DNA of 64,000 nucleotides from Roseiarcus sp963823165. Lineage in GTDB: Bacteria > Pseudomonadota > Alphaproteobacteria > Rhizobiales > Beijerinckiaceae. Position numbers and translations under genes: made by a program. The notes under the pieces are model-generated. The model had not been told where the DNA came from and did no database searches. It saw only the letters and a program-made list of their open reading frames with translations. Shown piece after piece: positions 9,647 to 17,612 of the stretch. The DNA is taken from NCBI GenBank assembly GCA_963823165.1, contig CAWGKV010000011.1, positions 79,141 through 143,140 of the forward strand. The letters run 5' to 3'. Numbering within the stretch: the first letter of the stretch is position 1; every line of letters starts with the position of its first letter.

Positions 9647-10695
9647 GATCGCCAGGCTCTGACCATATCTCTCAAAGCCTCCCCTCTGGGTCCAAACAGC
9701 GCCTTGCCCGGAAAGACGATCAGTCCGGCGATGTCCACTCGCCGCGCGATCTCCGACAGCGCGGCGCTCCAGTCGGCGTCCGCCATCGGAGGACCCCAGT
9801 CGGCGGCAAGAGCGGGGTCGCGATTGGAGTCGGCCTGAACCACGGGCAGCGCCTTCGGTCCCGCTTTCTCGACCACATCGGCGAGCGCAGCCGCGATCCA
9901 GCCCGGCGGTTGCAGCAGGATGTTGTGGTACAGCATCGGGGACACCCAATCGACCAGCGGCGCCAGATCGCCGATGCGTTGGCCGGTCAGCGGCTCCGCG
10001 AGGCCGTTCATATCCGGCACGACATAGATGCCGAGTCCCGCCTCGGGCCGGGCTTCCTTGAGCACGCTTCGCGCCTCTCGGACGAAGTCGGTCACCACGC
10101 CGCACTTGAAATCGATCCATTGGCGCAATCGGTATCGGCGGATCCACTCGGCCTTGGCCGATGTCGTGTCCAAAATGGCGCGAGGCAGCGGGCCGGTTGC
10201 TTGCTCGAACTTCGCCAGCGTCGTCGCGTCGAAGCTCGAGTCCAAGGGGCGCGGCCGATCGGACCGGAGCTCGATCTCCCAATGGAGAGGCCAGCGCACG
10301 AAGTCGAGAAACAGTCCGTCGATCGGATACGCGCGCGCGATGGAGCCGATCCGCGCCAGCACGTCTTCCTGATGTCTGCGGTCGGTCGGCGCGACCCCGA
10401 CGTACCACTCGAGCTGGGGCCGGCGCGAGCCGTCCTCGAGAATCGGCCAGAGCTCGGGGCGCTCGTTCAGCAAGCGGAAATTCGACGCATGGTCGGAGAA
10501 ACAAGCGACGCCGGCATAGAAGCGCAGCCCGGCTTCGTGCGTTTGGTCGATGGCGGCGGCATCATAATTGTCGCTCTCGGTCATGATTGCGGTCAGTCCG
10601 CACTGTCGCAAGGCGGCGAGCGTCTGCTTCGCGCGAGCCGGATCGCTCCAAAAATCCGGGAAGACAAATGCGCCGACAATCCGTTTTGACGCCAA
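9643..10695 (-). CDS. Putative TIM-barrel glycoside hydrolase-like protein of a sugar ABC operon
   Basis: First gene of the operon. I prefer the TTG at 10695, which follows a GGGGAGAG ribosome-binding site, giving about 350 residues; a GTG at 10719 is also possible. The protein opens KRIVGAFVFPDFW and has barrel-like strands: GLTAIMTESDNY, LRFYAGVACFSD, DGLFLDFVRWP (conserved Asp), LGIYVVPDM, DWVSPMLYHN and IAGLIVFPGK. No signal peptide is seen, so it likely acts in the cytoplasm on an imported sugar or glycoside. It is related to the protein at 377-1627. The reaction is unknown; it may be a hydrolase, a lyase or a non-catalytic barrel. Confidence 0.65.
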   Translation of the reverse strand: MASKRIVGAFVFPDFWSDPARAKQTLAALRQCGLTAIMTESDNYDAAAIDQTHEAGLRFYAGVACFSDHASNFRLLNERPELWPILEDGSRRPQLEWYVGVAPTDRRHQEDVLARIGSIARAYPIDGLFLDFVRWPLHWEIELRSDRPRPLDSSFDATTLAKFEQATGPLPRAILDTTSAKAEWIRRYRLRQWIDFKCGVVTDFVREARSVLKEARPEAGLGIYVVPDMNGLAEPLTGQRIGDLAPLVDWVSPMLYHNILLQPPGWIAAALADVVEKAGPKALPVVQADSNRDPALAADWGPPMADADWSAALSEIARRVDIAGLIVFPGKALFGPRGEALRDMVRAWRS

Positions 10696-10917
10696 GCAAT
10701 TCTCTCCCCAATTCCGCACCAGCGCGGCTTCGCGCCACTCTCGGTTTGATCATGGTAGAGCGGGTTGATTTCAAGTCTACTCGCTTCCACCATTTTCGAT
10801 CGACGCCGGACCGGCAGCGTCGGGCTGGCGCGGCGCCCGACGCGTTCCTTCCGCCGCGTTGCGCTTGCGCGGCGCCAGGGTGTAGCCTCAGGCAAAACGA
10901 CCTCTTGGAACGCCGCC

Positions 10918-12132
10918 ATGCCATCCGCCGAAGCGCGCCGACCGCCGGCCGGCGTTCCGATTTCGGAAATCGATCCGTTTTCGCAAAAATTCCTCGCCGA
11001 CCCGCATCCGGGCCACGCGGCTTTGCGCGAGGCCGGGCCGGTCGTCTGGCTCGAGGCTTACGGCGCTTACGCCGCGGCGCGCTATGCGGAAGTGCGCGAA
11101 ATTCTGGCCGACCCGGCGACCTTCTGCTCGAGCCGGGGGGTGGGCCTCAGCGACTTCGCCCGCGAAAAGCCGTGGCGGCCGCCGAGCCTGGTGCTCGAGC
11201 GCGACCCGCCCGAGCACGACCGGGCGCGGGCGGTTTTGAACCGGGCGCTGTCGGCGACAGTGATGCGCGCGCTGAAGGGGCGCTTCGCCGAGGCGGCGGA
11301 GAGGCTGGCGGCGGAGCTTGCCCAAAAGGGGCGGTTCGACGCCGTCGCCGATTGTGCCGAAGTCTATCCGATGATGGTCTTGCCCGACGCGGTGGGATTA
11401 TCGAAACAGGGCCGCGAGCATCTGCTGCCCTATGCGGCGACGGTGTTCAACATGTTCGGCCCCGACAACGAGCTCAGACGGACCGCGGTCGCGCAGATGG
11501 CGCCGCATGTCGAGTGGATCTCCGCCCAGTGCAGGCGCGAATCGTTGTCGGACGACGGCATCGGCGCGATGATCCATGAGGCGGCGGATTCGGGCGAGGT
11601 CACCCGGCAGGAGGCCGAGCTCCTGGTGCGCTCGCTGCTCAGCGCCGGCTTCGACACGACGGTGCACGGGCTCGGCGCGGCGATGCACGCCCTAGCGGCG
11701 AACCCCGACCAGTTCGCCGCCTTGCGCGCCGACCCGGCGAAGGCTCGCGGCGCCTTCGAAGAGGCGGTTCGACTCGAATCGCCGGTGCAGACGTTCTTCC
11801 GTACGACGACGCGCGACGTTTCGCTGAGCGGCGTCGCGATCCCGGAAGGCGAGAAGGTGCTGATGCTGCTCGGCGCGGCGAACCGCGATCCACGCAAATG
11901 GCCCGACCCCGACCGCTACGACATCGATCGCCCGACGTTTGGCCACGTCGGCTTCGGCGCCGGCGTGCACATGTGCGTCGGGCAATTGCTGGCGCGGCTC
12001 GAGGGCGAGGCCTTGCTTGGCGCAATTGCACGCGCTTTCGCCTCGCTCGCGCCGGACGGCGACGCGACGCCGCTTCTCAACAACACTCTGCGCGGCTGGA
12101 CAAAATTGCCGGTGACGGCGAGGCGGACGTGA
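10918..12132 (+). CDS. Cytochrome P450, CYP199-like
   Basis: 404 residues from the ATG at 10918. All P450 landmarks are present: the I-helix oxygen-binding block SAGFDTT, the ExxR motif in EEAVRLESP, and the heme-binding loop HVGFGAGVHMCVGQ with the cysteine ligand. The run VQTFFRTTTRDV and the C-terminal NNTLRGW are very like CYP199A enzymes, which O-demethylate para-substituted benzoates such as 4-methoxybenzoate. A soluble class I bacterial P450 needs a ferredoxin and reductase; neither is adjacent. It is divergent from the sugar operon. The substrate assignment is inference from resemblance. Confidence 0.88.
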   Translation: MPSAEARRPPAGVPISEIDPFSQKFLADPHPGHAALREAGPVVWLEAYGAYAAARYAEVREILADPATFCSSRGVGLSDFAREKPWRPPSLVLERDPPEHDRARAVLNRALSATVMRALKGRFAEAAERLAAELAQKGRFDAVADCAEVYPMMVLPDAVGLSKQGREHLLPYAATVFNMFGPDNELRRTAVAQMAPHVEWISAQCRRESLSDDGIGAMIHEAADSGEVTRQEAELLVRSLLSAGFDTTVHGLGAAMHALAANPDQFAALRADPAKARGAFEEAVRLESPVQTFFRTTTRDVSLSGVAIPEGEKVLMLLGAANRDPRKWPDPDRYDIDRPTFGHVGFGAGVHMCVGQLLARLEGEALLGAIARAFASLAPDGDATPLLNNTLRGWTKLPVTARRT

Positions 12133-12144
12133 GAGGTTCGTGGT

Positions 12145-12241
12145 GACGCGGCCGCTGGCCGCGTCGGCCGCTACAACCACCACCGCGGCGGTGTAGACGC
12201 GGCCGCTGGCCGCGTCGGCCGCGCTCAACGCGCGCGGCCGA
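12145..12241. repeat. Two-copy palindromic repeat array (same family as 20.4 kb)
   Basis: Two units start at 12145 and 12196, each with the arms GACGCGGCC and GGCCGCGTC around a 3-base loop. The second unit continues with the GCCGCGC...GCGCGGC palindrome seen in the larger array at 20431-20675. It fills the space between the convergent P450 and aconitase X genes, so it could also act as a bidirectional transcription stop, though no T-runs follow. Confidence 0.75.
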
Positions 12242-12670
12242 CTACAATGCGGCCACCGTCGCGTCCCCCGGGCCCGCCTCGACCGTCAGCCGGGAGGCTT
12301 CGGCAAGGTGATCCCAGTCCTCATCGCGCGCCAGCAGCACCGGGCATTCGCGGCCGTAAAGCTCGGCTGCGACCATTGCGCCGACGACCACGATCGGGTC
12401 GCGCTCGAGGAGCAGGATCGCCGCCGGTCCGACTCCTGCGCGGATGGCCTCGGCCAGCGTCGCGCTGCCCGAGCTCGATCCGCGGCCACCCCGCATCATC
12501 AGCACGCGGCCGGCGACGTTCGCGCCACGCTGCGGATGCAAGCGGTCGATGATGCGGCCGGTCGCCGGATGGAGCCCGCCCCAGAAGCTTAAGGGCTCGT
12601 CGAGCCGCAACGGCGACCCCGACGCCGAGCCGGGGGCGAGTGCAACGGCGGCGAACACCGTCCCCCTCAC
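12242..12670 (-). CDS. Aconitase X small (swivel) subunit
   Basis: 142 residues starting at a GTG at 12670 that overlaps the large-subunit stop codon (GTGA). The family signature is clear: LSFWGGLHPATGRIIDRLHPQRG, LMMRGGRGSSSGSATLAEA and AILLLERDPIVVVGAMVAAELYG. This is the DUF126/aconitase X swivelling domain, which pairs with the catalytic large subunit. Aconitase X enzymes dehydrate compounds such as cis-3-hydroxy-L-proline or act in a mevalonate-related step in archaea. The bacterial two-gene arrangement seen here is usual. The actual substrate is not determined by sequence. Confidence 0.85.
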   Translation of the reverse strand: MRGTVFAAVALAPGSASGSPLRLDEPLSFWGGLHPATGRIIDRLHPQRGANVAGRVLMMRGGRGSSSGSATLAEAIRAGVGPAAILLLERDPIVVVGAMVAAELYGRECPVLLARDEDWDHLAEASRLTVEAGPGDATVAAL

Positions 12671-13908
12671 AGCCGCATCACCTTTCCGGCGCGCGCCGAG
12701 GCGATGCATTCGGCGAGCGAGCCGTAGGCGACGCCGACGCCGAGATTGCCGGGGGCGTAATAGGCGCATTTGCCGGAATTGGTCATCACTGCGCCCTCGC
12801 CCGGCCGTACCAGCGTCGTGACATAGACGCAGGTGTCTACGACGAGCGTCACGCCGGCGGCCGCGAGCTCCTCCTCCCATCCGCGGGCGCGAAGGTCTTC
12901 GCGGACCGCGCGGCTGGTATTGACCCAGACGCTTACGCGAGGCCTCTCGCCGCTAAGCAGCGGCATCAGCCGGGCGAATTCGGCGAGGGAGAAATGCGGC
13001 GTCCCGAGGCTGACCGCGGCCAGCGGCGCGCCGTCCGGAACATTGGACAGCGAACGCGCCGCCTCGATCAGATCGTCGGCGCTCAGGCGCACGACGGCGC
13101 GCGGCGCGCGGCCTCCGGTCGCGCTTTCGAGGTCCGGCGCCTCGGGAGTGAGGCCGACGGCGTGAAACAGGGCGACCGCGCCGGACGAGGCCGCGGCGGC
13201 GCCGAGCGCCTTCAGATTGTCCTCCTCCGTTCCGGCCGGCAGGCCGAGGATCGCCGGAACGAGCCCGCCGCACCGCCGCCCGACGGCGTGGCCGACCGCC
13301 ACGCAGACGCGCTCGGCGTCCCAGCTGTCTGGAACGCTCGCAATCTCGACGATCGCCCGGGCAAAGCGGTTTTCGCTCAGGTGCAGTCCGTAGGCCGGCG
13401 CGCGGCCGGTCATGGCGCAGCAGAGATCGATGAAGTCGCCGTACCGGTTGGTCCTCGCGCCGATGACCGAATTGGCGAAGACGATCGCGTTCGATTCGCT
13501 CCAGGCGATCTGCGCCCCGAAGCGCGGCCGCCAGCCGGTCTGGTAGGGGGCACAGGTGAAGGTCGGCGCGCAGCCGAGCTCGACATGCGCCTGCATGAGC
13601 CGTGCGCCATTCCTGCGAACGTCGTCCGGACCCAGGAACAGTTCTGGATGGATCAGGTCGATCGAGCCGACATTGAGGCTGGTCGGCACCCGGACCCTGC
13701 CGCCGAGATCGGCCATCCGCTCGACGAAGTCGAGGCTGGCGCGGCCGACATAGAGGCAGCCGTCGACATGCGCCGCCTCGATGTCGAGAAAACGCTCCGC
13801 GGCGACCGCTGCGGCGAAGCGGACGAGAAGCCGCATGGCGAAAGCGGCGGCGGCGCCATGCGCGCCAGCCAAAAGCTCGCTGTCGAGATCGGTGAATTCC
13901 ACGGCCAT
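12667..13908 (-). CDS. Aconitase X catalytic large subunit
   Basis: 413 residues from the ATG at 13908. Matches the DUF521/aconitase X catalytic domain: AHVDGCLYVG, TSLNVGSIDL, CAPYQTGWRPRFGAQIAWSESNAIVFANSVIGARTNRYGD and, near the C terminus, DTCVYVTT plus MTNSGKCAYYAPGNLGV. Several conserved cysteines (including those in TSGKC-type and TCVY motifs) would bind the iron-sulfur cluster. It is translationally coupled to the small subunit. A dehydratase function is established for the family; a catabolic role, perhaps in hydroxyproline use, is inference because no proline catabolic genes are adjacent. Confidence 0.85.
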   Translation of the reverse strand: MAVEFTDLDSELLAGAHGAAAAFAMRLLVRFAAAVAAERFLDIEAAHVDGCLYVGRASLDFVERMADLGGRVRVPTSLNVGSIDLIHPELFLGPDDVRRNGARLMQAHVELGCAPTFTCAPYQTGWRPRFGAQIAWSESNAIVFANSVIGARTNRYGDFIDLCCAMTGRAPAYGLHLSENRFARAIVEIASVPDSWDAERVCVAVGHAVGRRCGGLVPAILGLPAGTEEDNLKALGAAAASSGAVALFHAVGLTPEAPDLESATGGRAPRAVVRLSADDLIEAARSLSNVPDGAPLAAVSLGTPHFSLAEFARLMPLLSGERPRVSVWVNTSRAVREDLRARGWEEELAAAGVTLVVDTCVYVTTLVRPGEGAVMTNSGKCAYYAPGNLGVGVAYGSLAECIASARAGKVMRL

Positions 13909-14038
13909 TCCGGCAGGCTAGCGGCGGTCTGCGGGGCAGGTCAAAGTGTCGCTCTGCGGGACTTGGTCCGCCGGCAAGCGCCGAGCACCCGGTGAGGGAT
14001 TTGCGCAGGCTCGGCGTCCCACCGGGGGCGTCACGAGG

Positions 14039-14195
14039 TTAAAGGATCGGCGTGCCGCCGGTGACCGCGTAGCGCGCGCCGGTGATGTAGCTCGCCTCGT
14101 CCGAGGCGAGAAAGACGTACACGGGCGCGACTTCCTTCGGCTGTCCGGGGCGCTTCAGCGGGGCGTCCTGGCCGAATTTCTCGACCAGGCCCTAT
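14039..14195 (-). pseudogene. C-terminal remnant of a short-chain dehydrogenase
   Basis: About 50 codons remain, read from a stop at 14195 to the TAA at 14039. The sequence LKRPGQPKEVAPVYVFLASDEASYITGARYAVTGGTPIL is the typical C terminus of SDR oxidoreductases (the R-x-G-x-P-E-V-A and YITG-x-x-x-x-x-x-GG motifs). The Rossmann and catalytic parts are missing, so this is a truncated relic. Confidence 0.75.
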
Positions 14196-14344
14196 GTTCA
14201 AGGCCTTGACGAAAAGCGCCGCTGCACGCGGAACAGCGGAAAAATTCGACGGAACAGCGGATTCGACGAGGGGGAGCAGCGAGGCCTTCCCATGGGGCCT
14301 TTTTCTTCCGCTTGCGGCCGTAGGGGGAAGCGCCGGACGAGGGT

Positions 14345-15250
14345 TCACTTCTCCAGCACGACCTTCCGGCACTCGGGCGGAAGCTGCGCCATCGTGATCG
14401 GCGGCTTCGGCTTGCTCGGGCCCGGATGCAGCGCTTCGTCGGTGAACCACCAGGCGAGCGACTTGTCGCAGCCGTCGCCGAGCGGCAGAGGATCCTGCGT
14501 CTCGCAGGCCGTCTCGCCCGCCGGGCATTTGATCCGGATATGGAAGTGGTAGTTGTGACCCCAGTAGGCGCGCACCCGGTTCATCCAGGGCTCGCCCTTG
14601 TGGGTCTCGCAGAGCGCCTTCTTGATCGCCGCGTTGACGAAGATGCGGTCGACTTCCGGCTCCTCGGCGGCGGCCTTGATGATGCCCGCCTGCGCCTCCG
14701 ACCAGTGCGCCTTGTCGACCGTGAGCCCGTCGTCGGCCACCATGTTGACCGCCGACATCTCCTCGCGCTCCTCGCGGCTCAACGTATGGTCGGGCATCGG
14801 CGTCAGCCAGACGTCGGCGTCGAGGCCGATCTGGTGCGAGGCGTGGCCCGTCAGCATCGGTCCGCCCCGCGGCTGCGAGATGTCGCCGACCAGAATGCCG
14901 TTCCAGATTCCTTCCGCCTTCGCCTTGCGGGAGAAGCGCTCGAGGAAGCTGATCATCGCCGGATTGCCCCACATGCGGTTGCGCGACAGCCGCACCACCT
15001 GCCAGGACTGGCCGTCGACCGGCAGCGCCTTGGCGCCGGCGAGGCAGCCGCGCCAGTAGTAGCCGATCGACCGGGTCTTGGCCTCGAGGGGCGTCATCGC
15101 GCGCCCGAACGCCTGCTTTGCCGGGAGGTTCGGGTCGGCCGGATTGGCGAGCGGGGGAAGGGGCTTCGGATTCAGGGTCCCAATATCCTGCGCCAGCGCG
15201 AGCGATCCGCAAAGGGCGGCGAGCGCCAGACCGGACGCCATCGAACGCAT
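14345..15250 (-). CDS. mepA: Penicillin-insensitive murein endopeptidase MepA
   Basis: About 301 residues if started at the ATG at 15250, which gives a clean signal peptide (MRSMASGLALAALCGSLALA). Conserved MepA features: SIGYYWRGCLAGAKALPVDG, the LAS metallopeptidase zinc motif HxxGxxxD in HASHQIGLDADVW, and the second metal-binding block YWGHNYHFHIRIKCP. The enzyme cuts D-alanyl-meso-diaminopimelate cross-links in periplasmic peptidoglycan. Length is normal for the family. A longer start at 15298 is possible but would bury the signal peptide. Confidence 0.9.
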   Translation of the reverse strand: MRSMASGLALAALCGSLALAQDIGTLNPKPLPPLANPADPNLPAKQAFGRAMTPLEAKTRSIGYYWRGCLAGAKALPVDGQSWQVVRLSRNRMWGNPAMISFLERFSRKAKAEGIWNGILVGDISQPRGGPMLTGHASHQIGLDADVWLTPMPDHTLSREEREEMSAVNMVADDGLTVDKAHWSEAQAGIIKAAAEEPEVDRIFVNAAIKKALCETHKGEPWMNRVRAYWGHNYHFHIRIKCPAGETACETQDPLPLGDGCDKSLAWWFTDEALHPGPSKPKPPITMAQLPPECRKVVLEK

Positions 15251-15502
15251 GTCGCAAACTCCGCCAGCCTCGCCGCAGTTTCCCCTCTGGGACGTCAACG
15301 GCCCGTTAACCCGCGCCCCTTTGCCGCGCGCTCGCGTCGATTTCGTGGCCGTCTTCCGACAGGCTATGGCGCTCGATGAGGGGGGAGGCGGACCTCGGCC
15401 GGGTGGCCCTGCCCCTCACCCCGGCCTTCTCCCGGCAAGCGGGGCGAGGGGTCTGAAAAAAGCTCTTTCGGGGCCGCCAAGGGATTGTTATGGAAACAGG
15501 CG

Positions 15503-16501
15503 ATGCGGGGTCCATTTCTCTTGCGAACGCCGTCGGCGGCCTTCAGCCTCGGCGCGGCGCTATTTCTGGCGAGTTGCGCGGTTCCCCCGTCCGCACCGCC
15601 TCCCGCTGGAGGAAAGCCGCAGAGCGTGACCTCGATCGACGGCGCGAATGTCGCATACGCCGCGTTCCAGCACTCGGCCTTCCCCTACAACGGCCCGATT
15701 CCGAACTACCAGGAGACGGGCAAGACGAGGCCCTTCCTCGACGTCGACGACAACGGCCGGCTCGGCCATTCGAGCCCGCGCGGCGGACTCCTGTGGGAAG
15801 ATCAGACCTACAACGACCGCACCGTTCTGCTCGCGGCGCCGCAGTCCTTCGACCCGGCCCGGCCGGGCGTCATCGTCGTCTTTTTTCACGGCAACAACGC
15901 GACCCTCGAGCGCGACGTCGTCGCCCGCCAGCAGATTGTGCGCCAGCTCGCCGATTCCGGTCTTAACGGCGTGCTGATCGCGCCGCAGCTCGCGGTCGAC
16001 GCGCCCAATTCCAGCGCCGGACGATTCTGGTCGCCGGGCGGCTTCGCCGCCTTTCTCAATGAGGCCGAAAGCAAGCTCGGCGACTTCTATCCCAGCGCGC
16101 GCGGCGCTTTCCGGAGCATGCCGGTCGTCATCGTCGCCTACAGCGGCGGCTACCTGCCCGCCGTTTATTCGCTGACTGTCGGCGGCGAAGGGGGAAGGGT
16201 GCGCGGCGTGGTCCTGCTGGACGCGCTTTACGGGGAGAGGGACAAGTTCTTGAGCTGGGTCGAAGGCCCCGGCCGCAACGCGTTCTTCGTCAGCGCCTAT
16301 TCGACCTCGTCGCGCGACGGCAATCTGGCGCTCGCGGCCGAGTTGCAGCAGGCGGGGATCGCCGTGCAGAACAGCCTGCCGGCGATGCTTGCGCCGGGCG
16401 AGGTCGCGTTGGTCGACGCCGGCGCTGTCGACCACAACGACTTCGTCACCTCCGCCTGGGGCGGCGCGCCGCTACGCGACATTTTTTCACGCATGCGCTA
16501 G
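15503..16501 (+). CDS. Alpha/beta-hydrolase-like lipoprotein
   Basis: 332 residues from the ATG at 15503. The N terminus is a lipoprotein signal: hydrophobic run AAFSLGAALFLASC with the cysteine in a lipobox. The body has alpha/beta-hydrolase signs: VIVVFFHGNNAT (oxyanion region), VVIVAYSGGY in the place of the nucleophile elbow, VVLLDALYGE and a late VDHNDF with a possible catalytic His. The elbow is YSGG rather than the usual GxSxG, so catalysis is uncertain. It lies just upstream of secE on the same strand and is separated from it by a strong hairpin. Confidence 0.6.
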   Translation: MRGPFLLRTPSAAFSLGAALFLASCAVPPSAPPPAGGKPQSVTSIDGANVAYAAFQHSAFPYNGPIPNYQETGKTRPFLDVDDNGRLGHSSPRGGLLWEDQTYNDRTVLLAAPQSFDPARPGVIVVFFHGNNATLERDVVARQQIVRQLADSGLNGVLIAPQLAVDAPNSSAGRFWSPGGFAAFLNEAESKLGDFYPSARGAFRSMPVVIVAYSGGYLPAVYSLTVGGEGGRVRGVVLLDALYGERDKFLSWVEGPGRNAFFVSAYSTSSRDGNLALAAELQQAGIAVQNSLPAMLAPGEVALVDAGAVDHNDFVTSAWGGAPLRDIFSRMR

Positions 16502-16586
16502 GAGCGGACGCGCCAATATCGTTCGTACTCGGCCCCGTGCAAATGAGGCGGGATAAGGGTTTCAAGAAGCAAGCGTCACATTTCGC

Positions 16587-16614
16587 TTGGCGTCTAGCCC
16601 GGTTTTCCTATATG
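16587..16614 (+). promoter_or_regulatory. Candidate sigma-70 promoter of secE-nusG
   Basis: TTGGCG at 16587-16592 and TATATG at 16609-16614, with a 16-base spacer. Transcription would start near 16621, immediately before the hairpin at 16623-16660. Confidence 0.45.
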
Positions 16615-16622
16615 AGGCTCGG

Positions 16623-16660
16623 GTGGCGCGGCGCCGGGAGGCCCCGCGCCGCGAATTTTT
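16623..16660 (+). terminator. Intrinsic terminator-like hairpin upstream of secE
   Basis: Nine paired bases (GTGGCGCGG with CCGCGCCGC, one G-T pair) enclose a second small stem GCC-GGGA-GGC. The structure is followed by GAA and five T. It could end transcription of the upstream lipoprotein gene, or attenuate secE-nusG if the promoter at 16587-16614 is real. Confidence 0.6.
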
Positions 16661-16723
16661 CTAGCCGAACGCCGACGAGGCCGCCGACGCGACGCGATCC
16701 GATCGGAACGGAACCGACATCAC

Positions 16724-16921
16724 ATGACTAACCCGTTCGAGTTCATCCAGCAGGTGCGCACGGAGGCGCAGAAGGTCATTTGGCCGACGCGACGCGAGAC
16801 GCTGGTCACCACCGGGCTCGTGCTGCTGCTGGTCGTGTTCACGAGCCTGTTCTTCCTGGTCGTCGACGAGGTGCTGCGCACGGCGGTGGCGCTGGTGCTC
16901 GGTTTCGGCAGGGGCGGCTAG
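16724..16921 (+). CDS. secE: Preprotein translocase subunit SecE
   Basis: 65 residues, the short single-helix form usual outside enterobacteria. Conserved N-terminal block EFIQQVRTEAQKVIWPTRRET is followed by one membrane helix (VLLLVVFTSLFFLVVDEVL). SecE stabilises the SecY channel in the inner membrane. nusG follows 50 bases downstream, the standard arrangement. No tRNA-Trp gene is found upstream, unlike many relatives. Confidence 0.95.
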   Translation: MTNPFEFIQQVRTEAQKVIWPTRRETLVTTGLVLLLVVFTSLFFLVVDEVLRTAVALVLGFGRGG

Positions 16922-16971
16922 CCATGCCTGGAGCCGCGGCCGTCGCGCACGACGAAAGGAAGACGAATGAT

Positions 16972-17502
16972 ATGAGCATGCGCTGGTACATCGTCCACGC
17001 CTATTCCAACTTCGAGAAGAAAGTCGCCAACTCCATCCGCGAGCAGGCGCATCAGCGCGGGCTGGACGGCAAGTTCGAGGAAATTTTGGTCCCGACCGAG
17101 AACGTCGTCGAGGTGCGGCGAGGGCGCAAGATCAATTCCGAGCGCAAGTTCTTCCCGGGCTACGTGCTGGTCAAATGCGACCTAACCGACGAGGTCTACC
17201 ACCTCATCAAGAATACGCCGAAGGTCACCGGCTTTCTCGGCGCCGACAAGAAGCCGATGCCGATCCCGGACCACGAGGCCTTGCGCATCAAGGGACAGGT
17301 GGCCGAGGGCGTCGAGCGGCCAAAGGCTTCCATTCGGTTCGAGATCGGAGAGAACGTTCGAGTCGCCGACGGCCCCTTCGCCTCGTTCAACGGCGTGGTC
17401 GAGGAAGTCGACGAGTCCCGCTCGCGGGTCAAGGTCGCGGTGTCGATTTTCGGCCGCGCGACGCCGGTCGACCTCGAATTCGGCCAAGTCGAGAAGGTCT
17501 GA
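16972..17502 (+). CDS. nusG: Transcription termination/antitermination protein NusG
   Basis: 176 residues from the ATG at 16972, preceded by AAAGGAAG. The N-terminal NGN domain (MRWYIVHAYSNFEKKVANSI, then RKFFPGYVLVKCDLTDEVYHLIKNTPKVTGFLG) and the C-terminal KOW domain (FEIGENVRVADGPFASFNGVVEEVD) are complete. NusG binds RNA polymerase and couples it to ribosomes or Rho. In most bacteria rplK follows nusG; here the next gene is msrP, so the ribosomal operon is not contiguous in this genome. Confidence 0.96.
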   Translation: MSMRWYIVHAYSNFEKKVANSIREQAHQRGLDGKFEEILVPTENVVEVRRGRKINSERKFFPGYVLVKCDLTDEVYHLIKNTPKVTGFLGADKKPMPIPDHEALRIKGQVAEGVERPKASIRFEIGENVRVADGPFASFNGVVEEVDESRSRVKVAVSIFGRATPVDLEFGQVEKV

Positions 17503-17612
17503 TCCGCGCTCCCGGGCCGAGCGCGTAACAATCGCCATCCTCGCGCCGAAAAGAGGGCGTTGACGGAGATCGGCTCCGCCGCCGCCGCATCGAGTCGCGA
17601 GGAGACGGGCCC

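Noticed and set aside
8870..10504. Long frame upstream of the sugar ABC ATPase
   Set aside because: The extra N-terminal part is antisense-like, arginine-rich sequence in a shifted frame of the glycosidase-like gene; the ATPase starts at 9646.
12640..13995. Long plus-strand frame opposite aconitase X
   Set aside because: It is a shadow of the minus-strand gene, with high Arg/Ala/Gly content and no motifs.
16502..16723. tRNA-Trp gene before secE, as in many relatives
   Set aside because: No cloverleaf or T-loop GTTCRA sequence could be found.
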